From: Nitrospira sp. | GTDB lineage: Bacteria > Nitrospirota > Nitrospiria > Nitrospirales > Nitrospiraceae | Direction of reading: 5' to 3' | Assembly: GCA_022226935.1 (NCBI GenBank) | Contig: CP092081.1 | Span: 130,902 to 194,901 of the forward strand | DNA: 64,000 bases | Shown here: positions 45,423 through 53,955 of the stretch, piece by piece | Layout: the number at the start of each line of letters is the position of its first letter | How positions within the stretch are numbered: the first letter of the stretch is position 1 | The notes under the pieces: generated by a model | The model's database searches: none | Told to the model about the DNA's origin: nothing | Seen by the model: the letters and a program-made list of their open reading frames with translations, nothing else | Made by a program: the position numbers and the translations under genes

Positions 45423-47309
45423 ATGACTTCCCCTTCTGGTTCCACCGCATCCCCTGATCTGTTGACCGCGTTGGCCAATAAAGCGACCACCCTCCGCATC
45501 GACAGCGTAAAAGCGACGAGCGAAGCCGGGAGCGGACATCCGTCCAGCTGTTGCTCGGCCGCGGACATTCTTGCGGTACTGTTCTTCTCGGTCATGCGGT
45601 ATGACCCCAAAAATCCCAAGCTGCCGAATAGCGACCGGTTTGTCCTCTCCAAGGGGCACGCGGCGCCTCTGCTCTATGCGGCTTGGGCGGAAGCGGGATT
45701 GTTTCCCACATCGGAATTGCTGAAGTTGCGCACGCTCGGCTCCGATCTTGAAGGTCATCCGACTCCCCGCTTGTCCTTCGTGGACATGGCGACCGGTTCC
45801 TTGGGCCAGGGGCTCCCGGCCGGCGTCGGCCTCGCGTTCAATGCGAAATCCATCGACAAGACCGATTACCGCACCTATGTCTTGATGGGCGACGGCGAAT
45901 CCGTCGAAGGGTCGGTGTGGGAAGCGGCGGAAGTGGCCCGGCAAGCGAAGCTGGACAATCTCTGCGCGATCGTGGACGTGAATCGTTTGGGGCAAAGCGA
46001 CCCGACGATGCTGCAGCATGATATGGAGGCCTATCGCGCCCGTTGGAGTGGATTCGGCTGGAATGCCATCGTCGTAGACGGGCACGATATCGGCGCCCTC
46101 CTCGCGGCGTTCGGTGAGGCTTCAAAAACCAAGGGACGTCCGACGGTCTTGCTGGCGAAGACCTTCAAGGGGCGCGGCATTTCCTTCATAGAAAATCATC
46201 CGGACTGGCATGGGAAACCGCTGAAGAAGGGCGAGGAAACGCAAAAGGCGCTGGACGAATTGACGCGTCAGTTGAAACCGAGCTCGACTCAACTCCAGAT
46301 CTCGTTGCCGAACGCGCCCAAGACGGCTCCCGCCACGAAGGGAACGGTGGCACCGGCCCCGTATAAGGTGGGTGACTCGGTTGCGACGCGCGAAGCCTTC
46401 GGGGCCGCGCTTCTGGCGCTTGGGGAGGCGAACCCGCAGGTGGTCGCCCTCGACGCAGACGTGAAGAACTCCACGTATAGCGACAAGTTCGGCAAACGGT
46501 TTCCAGATCGGTTCCTCGAAAATTTTATCGCTGAACAGAATATGCTGGGCGCTGCGGCCGGCATTGCCGCCTGCGGCAAGATTCCGTTCGTGGCGACGTT
46601 CGCGGCGTTTTTCACGCGCGCGTATGATTTCATTCGTATGGCGGCGATCAGCCAATCGAACATTAAACTGGTAGGGACGCACGTCGGTGTCAGCATCGGC
46701 GAGGACGGCCCGTCGCAGATGGGATTGGAAGATCTCGCCATGATGTCGACGCAGCCGGGCGTGACCGTGCTCTACCCGTCCGATGGCCTGTCGATGTACA
46801 AATTGATGGAATCGGCCGCGGCCCACAAAGGCATGGTGTATTTGCGCGCCGGCCGTCCCAAGACTCCGGTGATCTATGGCGCAGACGAGACGTTTCGGAT
46901 CGGCGGGGCCAAAGTGCTTCGGCAGAGCGCCGGCGATCAGCTCACGATCGTCGCCGCAGGCGTCACGCTGTATGAAGCGCTCAAGGCCCACGATCAGCTG
47001 AAGGCGGCTGGCATCGCGACCCGCGTGCTAGATTTGTACAGCATCGTTCCCGTCGATCAGGCGATCTTGATCGACTGCGCGCGCTCGACCGGCGGGCGGT
47101 TCCTGACGGTCGAAGATCATTATGCGCACGGCGGGATCGGCGACGCCGTCTTGAGCGCCCTGGCTTCCGAAGGCGTACGGGTTCGCAAGTTGGCCGTCCG
47201 GGACATTCCGCGCAGCGGGAAGCCGGATGAGCTCGTGGATCATTTCGGAATTGGAGTACGCTCGATTGTCGAAGCGGCCAAAGACATCGCCACAGCAGCC
47301 CACCGCTGA
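45423..47309 (+). CDS. tkt: Transketolase, animal-type (single chain)
   Basis: Transketolase moves two-carbon units between sugar phosphates in the pentose-phosphate or Calvin pathways using ThDP. The 628 residues contain ATSEAGSGHPSSCCSAADILAVLFF, RFVLSKGHAAPLLYAAWAEAG, ATGSLGQGLPAGVG, MGDGESVEGSVWEAAEVA (ThDP motif GDG) and IVDVNRLGQSDPT. The catalytic Glu is in NFIAEQNMLGAAAGIA. The SCCSAADI, NRLGQSDP and KGHAAP wording and the length match the animal TKT (about 623 aa) rather than E. coli TktA. An upstream ATG at 45297 has GGAGG close by, but the added 42 residues are not TKT-like, so I use 45423. Confidence 0.96.
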   Translation: MTSPSGSTASPDLLTALANKATTLRIDSVKATSEAGSGHPSSCCSAADILAVLFFSVMRYDPKNPKLPNSDRFVLSKGHAAPLLYAAWAEAGLFPTSELLKLRTLGSDLEGHPTPRLSFVDMATGSLGQGLPAGVGLAFNAKSIDKTDYRTYVLMGDGESVEGSVWEAAEVARQAKLDNLCAIVDVNRLGQSDPTMLQHDMEAYRARWSGFGWNAIVVDGHDIGALLAAFGEASKTKGRPTVLLAKTFKGRGISFIENHPDWHGKPLKKGEETQKALDELTRQLKPSSTQLQISLPNAPKTAPATKGTVAPAPYKVGDSVATREAFGAALLALGEANPQVVALDADVKNSTYSDKFGKRFPDRFLENFIAEQNMLGAAAGIAACGKIPFVATFAAFFTRAYDFIRMAAISQSNIKLVGTHVGVSIGEDGPSQMGLEDLAMMSTQPGVTVLYPSDGLSMYKLMESAAAHKGMVYLRAGRPKTPVIYGADETFRIGGAKVLRQSAGDQLTIVAAGVTLYEALKAHDQLKAAGIATRVLDLYSIVPVDQAILIDCARSTGGRFLTVEDHYAHGGIGDAVLSALASEGVRVRKLAVRDIPRSGKPDELVDHFGIGVRSIVEAAKDIATAAHR

Positions 47310-48006
47310 ACGGTCCGACCCCGGCGCTCCAGCCGGATTGAATCAGATTCCCCTGCTCCAGATCCTCAGCGCCCAGGATCGCCAAAAGGTCCTGGGCGAA
47401 ATGACCGAAACCCGCTACGGCAAGGGCGAATATATCTTCCGCGAGGGCGATCCGACCGAATACTTCCACATCGTCAAGGAAGGGTCGGTCAAGTGCGTCA
47501 AGTCGTCCCTCGACGGGAAGGAGTGCACGCTCAAAGTGCTGATGCCGGGTGATTTGTTCTGTTGCGATGCCTCGGCCTTCGACGGCGCGTCCCATCCCGG
47601 CACGGCCCAGCCCATGGGTGATGTCAGTGTGCTCCGCATGAAGAAAGAGGCCTATTTCAAGATGCTGCGGGCGAATCCGGATGCCGCGATGGAAGTCATC
47701 CGGTATCTCGGAAACCGGCTCAATGAAGCCCAGGAAAAGGCCAAGGTGCTCGCCCTCGATCGGGCCGATCAACGATTGGCCTCCTTGCTGGTGAATCTCG
47801 CCGAACGCAGCGGCATCAAGGATCCCAACGGGATTCGGGTGACCGTTCGCCTGACACGTCAGGATATGGCGAACATGGTGGGCGTGACGACCGAAACCGC
47901 CATCCGGATCATGGCGCGATTCAAAAAGGATCGTCTGGTGACCGGTACCGCTGCTCGTCTGGTCATTCGTGATCTCCCCAAGCTGAAACTCCTCGCTTCC
48001 ACGTAA
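47227..48006 (+). CDS. Crp/Fnr-family transcriptional regulator
   Basis: The protein has an N-terminal cyclic-nucleotide-binding fold (about residues 40-160: YGKGEYIFREGDPTEYFHIVKEGSVKCVKSS, LMPGDLFCCDASAFDGASHPGTA) and a long dimer helix. The C-terminal Crp-type HTH is VRLTRQDMANMVGVTTETAIRIMARFKKDRLV. The cAMP-contacting Arg-Ser/Thr pair of E. coli Crp is not evident, and there is no N-terminal FNR Fe-S cysteine cluster. The longest start overlaps the tkt 3' end by 83 bp; TTG at 47338 is an alternative. It directly precedes nirK, with a perfect palindrome between them, so it may control nirK and itself. Confidence 0.9.
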   Translation: MSSWIISELEYARLSKRPKTSPQQPTAERSDPGAPAGLNQIPLLQILSAQDRQKVLGEMTETRYGKGEYIFREGDPTEYFHIVKEGSVKCVKSSLDGKECTLKVLMPGDLFCCDASAFDGASHPGTAQPMGDVSVLRMKKEAYFKMLRANPDAAMEVIRYLGNRLNEAQEKAKVLALDRADQRLASLLVNLAERSGIKDPNGIRVTVRLTRQDMANMVGVTTETAIRIMARFKKDRLVTGTAARLVIRDLPKLKLLAST

Positions 48007-48036
48007 TTTCTTTCACGACAGACCGGGTATTTCAAG

Positions 48037-48058
48037 AAACATGACAATAGTCATGTTT
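48037..48058. promoter_or_regulatory. Perfect Crp/Fnr-like palindrome upstream of nirK
   Basis: AAACATGAC-AATA-GTCATGTTT is a perfect 9+4+9 dyad with the TGAC-N4-GTCA geometry of Fnr/Crp sites. A -10-like TATGGT at 48078-48083 would put the dyad centre near -42 (class II activation) of a transcript starting near 48090. Confidence 0.7.
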
Positions 48059-48180
48059 TATTGGTGCCGCCATCCCGTATGGTGCGGGCAGAGGCGCAGT
48101 ATTCCGGACGGGAATATGAAAAAGGGAACGAATGACCTTCCCCGGCGCTGAGTGAATCAATCGAATGATAGGAGGCGGAA

Positions 48181-49182
48181 ATGCAAAAACAGGCATGGAA
48201 GAGTAATCACAGACGCGGTCGGTGCAAGACGGCGTCGCTGTTGGGGTTCACGCTGGGGATGGTGGCGAGCATGGCGCTCTCCGTCCAGGCCAAAACTCAC
48301 GATATCCAGATGACCGCGGTGGAGACAGATATCGTCATCGACGGTGGCGGTGAAAAGTATGCCGCCTGGACCTTCAATGGGCAGTTCCCGGGCCCCGTCG
48401 TGCGGGTCACGGAGGGGGATACGATTAATTTCACGTTGACGAACCCTGCCACGAATAAGAATCCGCATGCGATGGATTTCCACGCGGCGGAAATCGACTT
48501 CCTGAAAAACTATCGGGCGGTCAATGCCGGAGAGAGCATCAGCTTCACCTTTGTGGCGAAAAAACCGGGGTTGTTCTTCTACCACTGCGGTGCGCCGCCC
48601 ATGATCCAACATGTGGCGCGCGGCATGTTTGGCGCGATCATCGTCGATCCGAAGGACGCCAAGGTCTGGCCGAAAGCCGATCGTGAATATGTCTTGGTGC
48701 AATCGGAGTACTACAAGAACCCAAACGATGTGCAGGCGATGTTCGATCGGAAGTACGACGGGATCATGTTCAACGGCGGCATCTTCAAATATCACCCCTT
48801 TGTGACCGGCGGGGGAAAACTCGATGCCAAGCCGGGCGAACGCGTGCGCATTTATTTCGTCAATGCCGGACCGAACGAGTTTTCCTCATTCCATCCGATC
48901 GGTGAGATTTGGGACAACGTGTACGAGAGCGGCAATCCGGCCAACAATCTGAAGGGCGTGCAGACGTACGTGGTGGGTCCCGGCAGCGCCGCCACCTTTG
49001 ATGTCGTCGTGGAATCCGCCGGAGCGTATCCGCTCGTCACGCATTCCTTGACGGGAGCGTTGCGCGGCGCGATTGCGGTGTTGCTCGCGGGGCCGGATGC
49101 GAAACCGGCGCCGTTAATGCCGATGGTGCCGTGGGAGTTGCCGGCCTCGAAGACCGAGACCACGCCGCCTCCGGGTCACTGA
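48181..49182 (+). CDS. nirK: Copper-containing nitrite reductase (two-domain NirK)
   Basis: NirK reduces nitrite to NO in the periplasm. The 333-residue protein has an export signal (about residues 17-37) and two cupredoxin domains. All expected ligands are visible: type 1 Cu H96 (NPHAMD), C136, H144 and M149 (YHCGAPPMIQHVARGMFG); type 2 Cu H101, H135 and H288 (VTHSLTG); and catalytic D99 and H238 (SSFHPIGE). These numbers nearly match Alcaligenes NirK. GGAGG precedes the ATG. It follows the Crp/Fnr gene and palindrome; a long hairpin after the stop may terminate it. Confidence 0.93.
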   Translation: MQKQAWKSNHRRGRCKTASLLGFTLGMVASMALSVQAKTHDIQMTAVETDIVIDGGGEKYAAWTFNGQFPGPVVRVTEGDTINFTLTNPATNKNPHAMDFHAAEIDFLKNYRAVNAGESISFTFVAKKPGLFFYHCGAPPMIQHVARGMFGAIIVDPKDAKVWPKADREYVLVQSEYYKNPNDVQAMFDRKYDGIMFNGGIFKYHPFVTGGGKLDAKPGERVRIYFVNAGPNEFSSFHPIGEIWDNVYESGNPANNLKGVQTYVVGPGSAATFDVVVESAGAYPLVTHSLTGALRGAIAVLLAGPDAKPAPLMPMVPWELPASKTETTPPPGH

Positions 49183-49187
49183 CCGTC

Positions 49188-49225
49188 AGGAGGGCCGGCC
49201 GTCCATACGGACCGCCGGCCCTCCT
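49188..49225 (+). terminator. Long hairpin after nirK, probable terminator
   Basis: AGGAGGGCCGGC and GCCGGCCCTCCT form a perfect 12-bp stem that encloses GTCC/GGAC. Only TT follows, so it may act as a transcript-stabilising 3' hairpin or a non-canonical terminator. Confidence 0.65.
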
Positions 49226-49281
49226 TGGGAGATATCAAACCGTGATCCATACAGATATCCAACGTTCATGGTTTCTGGGAG

Positions 49282-49635
49282 ATGCCGATGCAGAATCCTG
49301 GGACGATACGCTTCTTCCTCTTCCTGCTGAGCGGATACCTCGCAATTCCGGCCGCTGCCGAAATCTCACAGGAGCGCGTGGCGCTTTTCTTGTCAGGACC
49401 CGATTGTTCCGCTCAACACCAGTCCATCGCCGCGGCATTGACTCCGATTTCAAGCGTGACGCGCGTGGACGTGGAGAGCGTCCCTGAACATGTCTTGGTC
49501 GATGTGGTGAGCGGCGCGGTGCCTCCGGAGGATCTCCTGGCGGCCGCGCGCCGTGCGCTGCTCAAGGGCGAGCATTGTCGGGTGGAGATCATGAAGTCCT
49601 GCATCTCCGCCGGCCGTTCAGCAGCCGACCGATAA
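49282..49635 (+). CDS. Small exported protein with HMA-like fold pattern
   Basis: The 117-residue product has a signal peptide (TIRFFLFLLSGYLAIPAAA). The mature part of about 85 residues has the order strand-helix-strand-strand-helix-strand (RVALFLSGPDC, SIAAALTPIS, VTRVDVESVPEHVLVDVV, PEDLLAAARRALL, CRVEIM). This resembles a heavy-metal-associated domain but lacks the CxxC copper motif; single Cys residues occur in PDCSA, GEHCRVE and KSCIS. It is not a recognised family. It lies between nirK and a beta-barrel gene. A periplasmic role is likely; metal binding is speculative. Confidence 0.6.
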   Translation: MPMQNPGTIRFFLFLLSGYLAIPAAAEISQERVALFLSGPDCSAQHQSIAAALTPISSVTRVDVESVPEHVLVDVVSGAVPPEDLLAAARRALLKGEHCRVEIMKSCISAGRSAADR

Positions 49636-49698
49636 CCAGCGCGTGCAATGAGTTGACCGATCAGAGAGACTGGACTACGCTCACCTCCACGATCTGTC

Positions 49699-50328
49699 AT
49701 GCGGACAACGGTTGCCATGGGGCAAAGAGGGATCGCTTTGGCCTGCCGGCTGGCTGCGATGGGAGCGGTCTGGCTGCTGCTGGGGGCGCCGGTGGCCGCT
49801 CAGGAGGCGGTGCTTGAATTTCCCATCCGGCCTTTTAATGTCGATGTGATGCTGCGGCAGCAGACGTTTGCGCCAGACGACCGTGAGATCGGCGTGCAGC
49901 TCGGGATTACGGCCGTACGCTACGGCAATGTCGAAGTTCGGACCATCTATCAATTCTTCAGCATTCATACGCAGGAGTTCAGTACCGACCAGCATTCCCT
50001 GTTTCTCAATCCCCGTTGGAATAACTTCATCGACATCCTGGATTTTCCCAAGCATAAACCGATCAGCCGCATCATCCGCCACGTGCTGTTTGGACCGTTG
50101 GAGGATCGGGCGGTTCCTTACGTCGGAATGCTGGCCGGCGGTGTCCTGCCCGGTCCGGGCAACCATGCGCCCGGGCATTTGATCGGCGGCCAGGTGGGCG
50201 TGCGGTTTCCGGTTGCACAGAGCCTTTCGGTCGACATCAGCGTGCAGTACAGTCAGTACGGGGTGGATTTTCGGGGGGACGCGGGGCAGGCGCAACAATG
50301 GGTATTCCTGACAGGCGTGCGATTTTAA
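49699..50328 (+). CDS. Exported beta-barrel outer-membrane protein (small)
   Basis: The 209 residues start with a signal peptide (LACRLAAMGAVWLLLGAPVAAQE). Then come short amphipathic strands with aromatic ends: DVMLRQQTFAPDDREIGVQLG, VEVRTIYQFFSIHTQEF and VPYVGMLAGGVLPG, ending WVFLTGVRF with the C-terminal Phe of outer-membrane barrels. An eight-stranded OmpW/PagL-sized barrel is plausible; I recognise no named family. It overlaps the next gene by 31 bp, indicating coupled translation with the substrate-binding lipoprotein. Confidence 0.7.
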   Translation: MRTTVAMGQRGIALACRLAAMGAVWLLLGAPVAAQEAVLEFPIRPFNVDVMLRQQTFAPDDREIGVQLGITAVRYGNVEVRTIYQFFSIHTQEFSTDQHSLFLNPRWNNFIDILDFPKHKPISRIIRHVLFGPLEDRAVPYVGMLAGGVLPGPGNHAPGHLIGGQVGVRFPVAQSLSVDISVQYSQYGVDFRGDAGQAQQWVFLTGVRF

Positions 50329-51359
50329 TCAAGCCGGTATGGATCGGCCGAGTCTGGCCTCTTCTGGCCTGCGTGCTGTTTTCCGGCTGCGGATTGCTCA
50401 TCGATGCGGTCGAACATGTCTGGCCGGTCGCCGGCAGTAAAGTCGATATCATCTGTGAACGCGGGCGCGTCCAGGTCGGTCTGGCGATGGAGCCGTTCAG
50501 GCCCTTCGTCTTTCCGACCATCTGGACGGATGAAGGAGCTCGTGTCACGGGGCTCGATGTCGAACTCACCCGAGCCATGACCGACGAACTCTCCCGGCGG
50601 TGCGGCCACCCGGTGACTCCCGTTTTGCATCTGGTGCGCTTCAGGGATCTGTTCCGGCTTTTGAACGAAGGACACTTGGATTGGTTCGTGTCGGCCGTCG
50701 CGACCAACACGCCGGCCCCTTCCCGTGCCGGCGTCGCCTATTCCCTGCCCTATTTTTACGGGGGAGGTATCAGCGGGATCACGACGAGCGCGACGGTGCT
50801 GGAGCGGGTGCGAGCGAATATTCAGCAACAGGCGATGCATCCTGCAGCCGATCGGCTGGCGGCCACGAGTCATGCGCTAGATGGCCTCACCGTTGCGGTG
50901 CAGGATGAAACCAGTGCGTACTACTATGCCGAGGCCAACTGGGGCGCCAGCCGGCTGATCGTGTGCGATTCGTTACCGGCAGCATTCGAATATGCCGACG
51001 CCCAGACCGAGCCGCGTATCGATATCATTCTGGGCGCGCAACCGGTGTTGGAATATATGGTCAAGCAGGTTCGCAAGGACTGGTCGCTCTTGACCCGTGA
51101 GAACGGCCGTCCCCTGTTCCTGACCAAGGCCGATTACGGGGTGGTTGTGGCTGAGGAAAGCTATCGCCTCCGTTGGCTGGTCAACGATCTGCTGTTGAAA
51201 TTGGATGAATCCGGTCGCCTGGGTGAGATGCGTACACGTTGGCTCGACGAGGCGTATGCCTTTCCCCGGAGAGCCTCGTTGGAAGGACTGCCCTTCGATG
51301 TGGAGAAGATGGCGTCCCACTACATCCAGGGCACCTGCCGCATCAGGCCCGGGGCATGA
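50298..51359 (+). CDS. Periplasmic solute-binding (SBP family 3-like) lipoprotein
   Basis: The 353-residue protein has a lipoprotein-like signal (PLLACVLFSGCG). A periplasmic binding domain of the family-3 type follows: RVQVGLAMEPFRPFVF, GLDVELTRAMTDELSRRCG, RFRDLFRLLNEGHLDWFVSAVATN, LTVAVQDETSAYYYAEAN and DIILGAQPVLEYMV. The last part, YRLRWLVNDLLLKLDESGRLGEMRTRWL, is the usual C-terminal helix. No permease or ATPase gene is adjacent, so it may be a sensor or scavenger rather than an ABC import component. It overlaps the barrel gene and is followed 22 bp later by the heme protein gene. Confidence 0.8.
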   Translation: MGIPDRRAILIKPVWIGRVWPLLACVLFSGCGLLIDAVEHVWPVAGSKVDIICERGRVQVGLAMEPFRPFVFPTIWTDEGARVTGLDVELTRAMTDELSRRCGHPVTPVLHLVRFRDLFRLLNEGHLDWFVSAVATNTPAPSRAGVAYSLPYFYGGGISGITTSATVLERVRANIQQQAMHPAADRLAATSHALDGLTVAVQDETSAYYYAEANWGASRLIVCDSLPAAFEYADAQTEPRIDIILGAQPVLEYMVKQVRKDWSLLTRENGRPLFLTKADYGVVVAEESYRLRWLVNDLLLKLDESGRLGEMRTRWLDEAYAFPRRASLEGLPFDVEKMASHYIQGTCRIRPGA

Positions 51360-51381
51360 CCGCCTGGAGAGGAGCACAATC

Positions 51382-52140
51382 ATGAGACGTCGTGTATGGA
51401 TGATCCTGGCTGCAGCGGTGCTGTTGATGTCCCTGCATCCTTCGATGGGCTTGGCGGTTGAGCGAGCCGAGGCGGAAGAAACCGCGCGTCTGCTGGCCAA
51501 ACTGTTGGAATCCGGGCGCGCCGTCATTGAACGCAACCAGTCATTGATCGACGATCCTCACAAGGGCGAAAAGGGATTTACGCCGGAGTTATTCGAGCAG
51601 CAATTGGTGCGGGAGTTTCAATCGAAGACGGGGATTGATTTGACGGCGCTGCCCACGGCGCCGGTGTCCATGCTCATACCGCCGATGGTGAAGGAACTTC
51701 TCCCTGCGCTGGTGCAGGCCAGCCGGGAGGTCATACGCGACGCGCAGGTCGTCATCAATCAGCGCGGCATCGGCTATAAGAATTTTATACCGGCCACCTA
51801 TGGCAGTCAGGCGTCAGCGCGGTTCTCCAAGGCCGCGCATGTGCGGCTGAAACAAACCACGATTCAACCACGGAACCCAAAAAATGAGCCCGACGAGTAC
51901 GAAGCGTCGGTGTTGAAATGGCTTTCCGCCAGGCCGAGGGCCGAAGCCTATGTGAGCGAATTGACCGATGGGGGGCGTACCTTGCGGGTAGTCATGCCGA
52001 TTTATTATGCCAAGGACTGTCTGGCCTGCCACGGTGAACCGAAAGGTGATCTCGACATTTCCGGGTATCCCAAGGAAGGGCATCAGGAAGGAGATCTTGC
52101 CGGAGCCATTACAGTCATTGCTCCGCTGGGGAATCGATAA
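51382..52140 (+). CDS. Exported c-type heme protein, DUF3365/Tll0287-like
   Basis: The 252-residue protein has a signal peptide (WMILAAAVLLMSLHPSMGLAV). It continues with a helical region with heptads and a PAS/DUF3365-like sensor core: GIGYKNFIPATYGSQASARFS, PDEYEASVLKWLSARPRAEAYVSELTDGG, LRVVMPIYYAKDCLACHGEPKGDLDISGYPKEGHQEGDLAGAITV. The single heme c motif CLACH (residues 213-217) sits in the C-terminal part. In related proteins this domain senses redox or gas state. No transmembrane signalling domain is fused. RBS AGAGGAG lies before ATG 51382. It ends a four-gene run of exported proteins behind nirK. Confidence 0.85.
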   Translation: MRRRVWMILAAAVLLMSLHPSMGLAVERAEAEETARLLAKLLESGRAVIERNQSLIDDPHKGEKGFTPELFEQQLVREFQSKTGIDLTALPTAPVSMLIPPMVKELLPALVQASREVIRDAQVVINQRGIGYKNFIPATYGSQASARFSKAAHVRLKQTTIQPRNPKNEPDEYEASVLKWLSARPRAEAYVSELTDGGRTLRVVMPIYYAKDCLACHGEPKGDLDISGYPKEGHQEGDLAGAITVIAPLGNR

Positions 52141-52142
52141 CC

Positions 52143-52460
52143 TCAGGGGTTCGGCGCGACAAACACGAGCACTTTCAAGCGCTCAGCGCTGTGATTCTTG
52201 ACTCCGTGTTCTTCACCTGCCGCGGCCATCGTCCCCTGCCCGGCTTTCAGCACCCGTTGTTCCGAACCGACCTGAAAGGTGCCCTCGCCTTCCAACACGA
52301 GGTAGACCTTATCCTGTTCGCCGTGAATATGCCCCTTCTGTTCCTGTCCCGGTTCGAAGCAATAGATGTCGCAAAAAAACCGCGGCGTTTCGAACAAGTT
52401 ATTCTTCTTCATTTTCTCTTGGCTGAACTGCTGAAAATTTGAAAGGGCGATGACCTTCAT
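52143..52460 (-). CDS. Cupin domain protein
   Basis: The 105-residue single-domain cupin has RFFCDIYCFEPGQEQKGHIHGEQDKVYLVLEGEGTFQVGSE (motif 1, G-HxH-E-G pattern with HIHGEQDKVYLVLEGEG) and MAAAGEEHGVKNHSAE (motif 2 with His). The metal-binding His/Glu are present; the substrate is unknown. The start at 52460 overlaps the stop of the HdrB-like gene by 4 bp, so the two are coupled. A longer open frame upstream of 52460 is only HdrB sequence read out of frame. Confidence 0.85.
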   Translation of the reverse strand: MKVIALSNFQQFSQEKMKKNNLFETPRFFCDIYCFEPGQEQKGHIHGEQDKVYLVLEGEGTFQVGSEQRVLKAGQGTMAAAGEEHGVKNHSAERLKVLVFVAPNP

Positions 52461-53380
52461 GTCCTGGGCTCCGCGGGTAAAGATGAATGGGTAGTGTCCG
52501 GACTCTGCAAACGATTGACGATACGATCGACTGAAATCAGGTGGCGCGAAAGCCCCAGATCTTGCGCGGGAATCCCCATGGCGAGACCGAGGAGTTGCGG
52601 GAGATGGAGAATCGGGAGGTTCAGTTCGGTCTTCACCGCCCGCCCTGCGCGCTCCTGGTAGATATCCAGGCTCATGTGGCAGAGCGGGCAGGGCGTCACC
52701 ATGAAATCCGCGCCGTGATCCCGCGCGTCTTTCATGTTCGTGCCGGCCATGGCTACCGCGATGGCCTCTTTCTCCAGAATAATCGGGAAGCCGCAACATT
52801 TGGTCCGGCCTGCGTATGCGACCGGCTCTCCACCGACGGCACGAATGATTTTTTCCAGCGAACTGGGATTTTCGGGATCATCGAAACCCAGTTCCCAGGA
52901 TGGGCGCAGCATGTAGCATCCATAGAAAGGAGCGATGCGAAAATCGCGAAACGACGAGCGGACCGTGCCGGCCACCCGGCTCAACCCGAGATCGCGCACC
53001 GCGATCCAAAGGAGATGTTTCACCTGCACGCCGCCGCCGTAGGAGATGCCATCCTGCGCGAGAATCTTATTCACCCGTTCGAGCGTAGCCGGTTCGCTTT
53101 TCAGTCGCCGATTGGCTGCGCTCATCACGCCCTGGCAGGTACCGCAAATGGTCATCACGTCCAGCCCCATGCGCTCGGCTTGCGCGAAGGTGCGGGCATT
53201 CAAGGCGAGCGCCAGGTCCGGGTCTGCTTCTCCGATCACGCCGGCTCCGCAACAGGACGACGCCGCGAGTTCGACGACCTCGATGCCGAGGCGGCCGACG
53301 ATGGCCATGGTGGATTGGTACAGTTCAGGTGTCGCGCCTTTCGCGGCGCAACCGGGATAGAGGGCAAATTTAAGCGGCAT
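52457..53380 (-). CDS. HdrB-like CCG-domain iron-sulfur protein
   Basis: The 307-residue protein has two CCG domains: FALYPGCAAKG...AASSCCGAGVIGEAD with MTICGTCQG, and PFYGCYMLRPS...TKCCGFPII with TPCPLCHMSLD. These Cys-rich motifs bind the non-cubane [4Fe-4S] clusters of heterodisulfide reductase subunit B. In non-methanogens they occur in HdrB-like or SdhE-type subunits. No HdrA or HdrC is adjacent, although an HdrC-like gene end is at 63677. A C-terminal extension of about 30 residues carries no motifs. It is followed by the cupin gene. Confidence 0.9.
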   Translation of the reverse strand: MPLKFALYPGCAAKGATPELYQSTMAIVGRLGIEVVELAASSCCGAGVIGEADPDLALALNARTFAQAERMGLDVMTICGTCQGVMSAANRRLKSEPATLERVNKILAQDGISYGGGVQVKHLLWIAVRDLGLSRVAGTVRSSFRDFRIAPFYGCYMLRPSWELGFDDPENPSSLEKIIRAVGGEPVAYAGRTKCCGFPIILEKEAIAVAMAGTNMKDARDHGADFMVTPCPLCHMSLDIYQERAGRAVKTELNLPILHLPQLLGLAMGIPAQDLGLSRHLISVDRIVNRLQSPDTTHSSLPAEPRT

Positions 53381-53508
53381 AAGTCTCGTCGTGCGGTTGG
53401 CCTGATTCTCTTTGCACCATACCGTATTTTCCCCCTCGATGAACAGCTCGGACCGCGATTCGTTGAGCGGGGTAAAAACGGGGGCCCATGAAGGCGTTGC
53501 CGCCTTGC

Positions 53509-53955
53509 TCAGGGCAATTTCGAAACCGTCTCCTTATAGCTTTTCTTGAGATCCGCGACGGCTGCATTCACGTTGTCTTTCAACGTGCTCCAGGCCGAAC
53601 TGGTCGAATGGCTGACCTCGTCCAGCTGCTTGCGGGCTTCGTCTTTCTTGCGTTCCAAATCCTGCAGGGCCTTCTGCATGTCCTTCCTGGCTTCCACGGA
53701 AGCGGCGCTGGTTTTCGTTTGGAGCTCGGCAATCTTCGCCTGCATCTCCGCCAGTTCGGCTTGAATCGTCTTTTGAAAGATGTCCTTTTGCTGCAGCGTA
53801 TACTGTTTCGTGGATTCGACGGCCTCCTTCGTGTCCCGGATCATTTTCTCCGTGGTCGATGGCGGAGCCTGATCGCCGGCAGCGAGGGCTCGTGGAACCG
53901 GAGCGAGCATGACGCCCATGAGACAGAGGACCATTAGCACTCTTCCTGCGATCAT
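53509..53955 (-). CDS. Exported coiled-coil protein
   Basis: The 148 residues start with a signal peptide (LMVLCLMGVMLAPVPRALAAG). The mature region of about 120 residues is almost all helix with heptad spacing: TKQYTLQQKDIFQKTIQAELAEMQAKIAELQTKTSAASVEARKDMQKALQDLERKKDEARKQLDEV. It shows some resemblance to small periplasmic stress coiled-coil proteins (sll1863-type), but I assign no function. A good AAGGAG lies before ATG 53955. It is upstream of the HdrB-like gene on the same strand and divergent from the HDOD gene. Confidence 0.75.
   Translation of the reverse strand: MIAGRVLMVLCLMGVMLAPVPRALAAGDQAPPSTTEKMIRDTKEAVESTKQYTLQQKDIFQKTIQAELAEMQAKIAELQTKTSAASVEARKDMQKALQDLERKKDEARKQLDEVSHSTSSAWSTLKDNVNAAVADLKKSYKETVSKLP

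Noticed and set aside
50298-51359. Amino-acid ABC transporter operon
   Set aside because: Only the binding-protein-like lipoprotein is present; no permease or ATPase gene flanks it.
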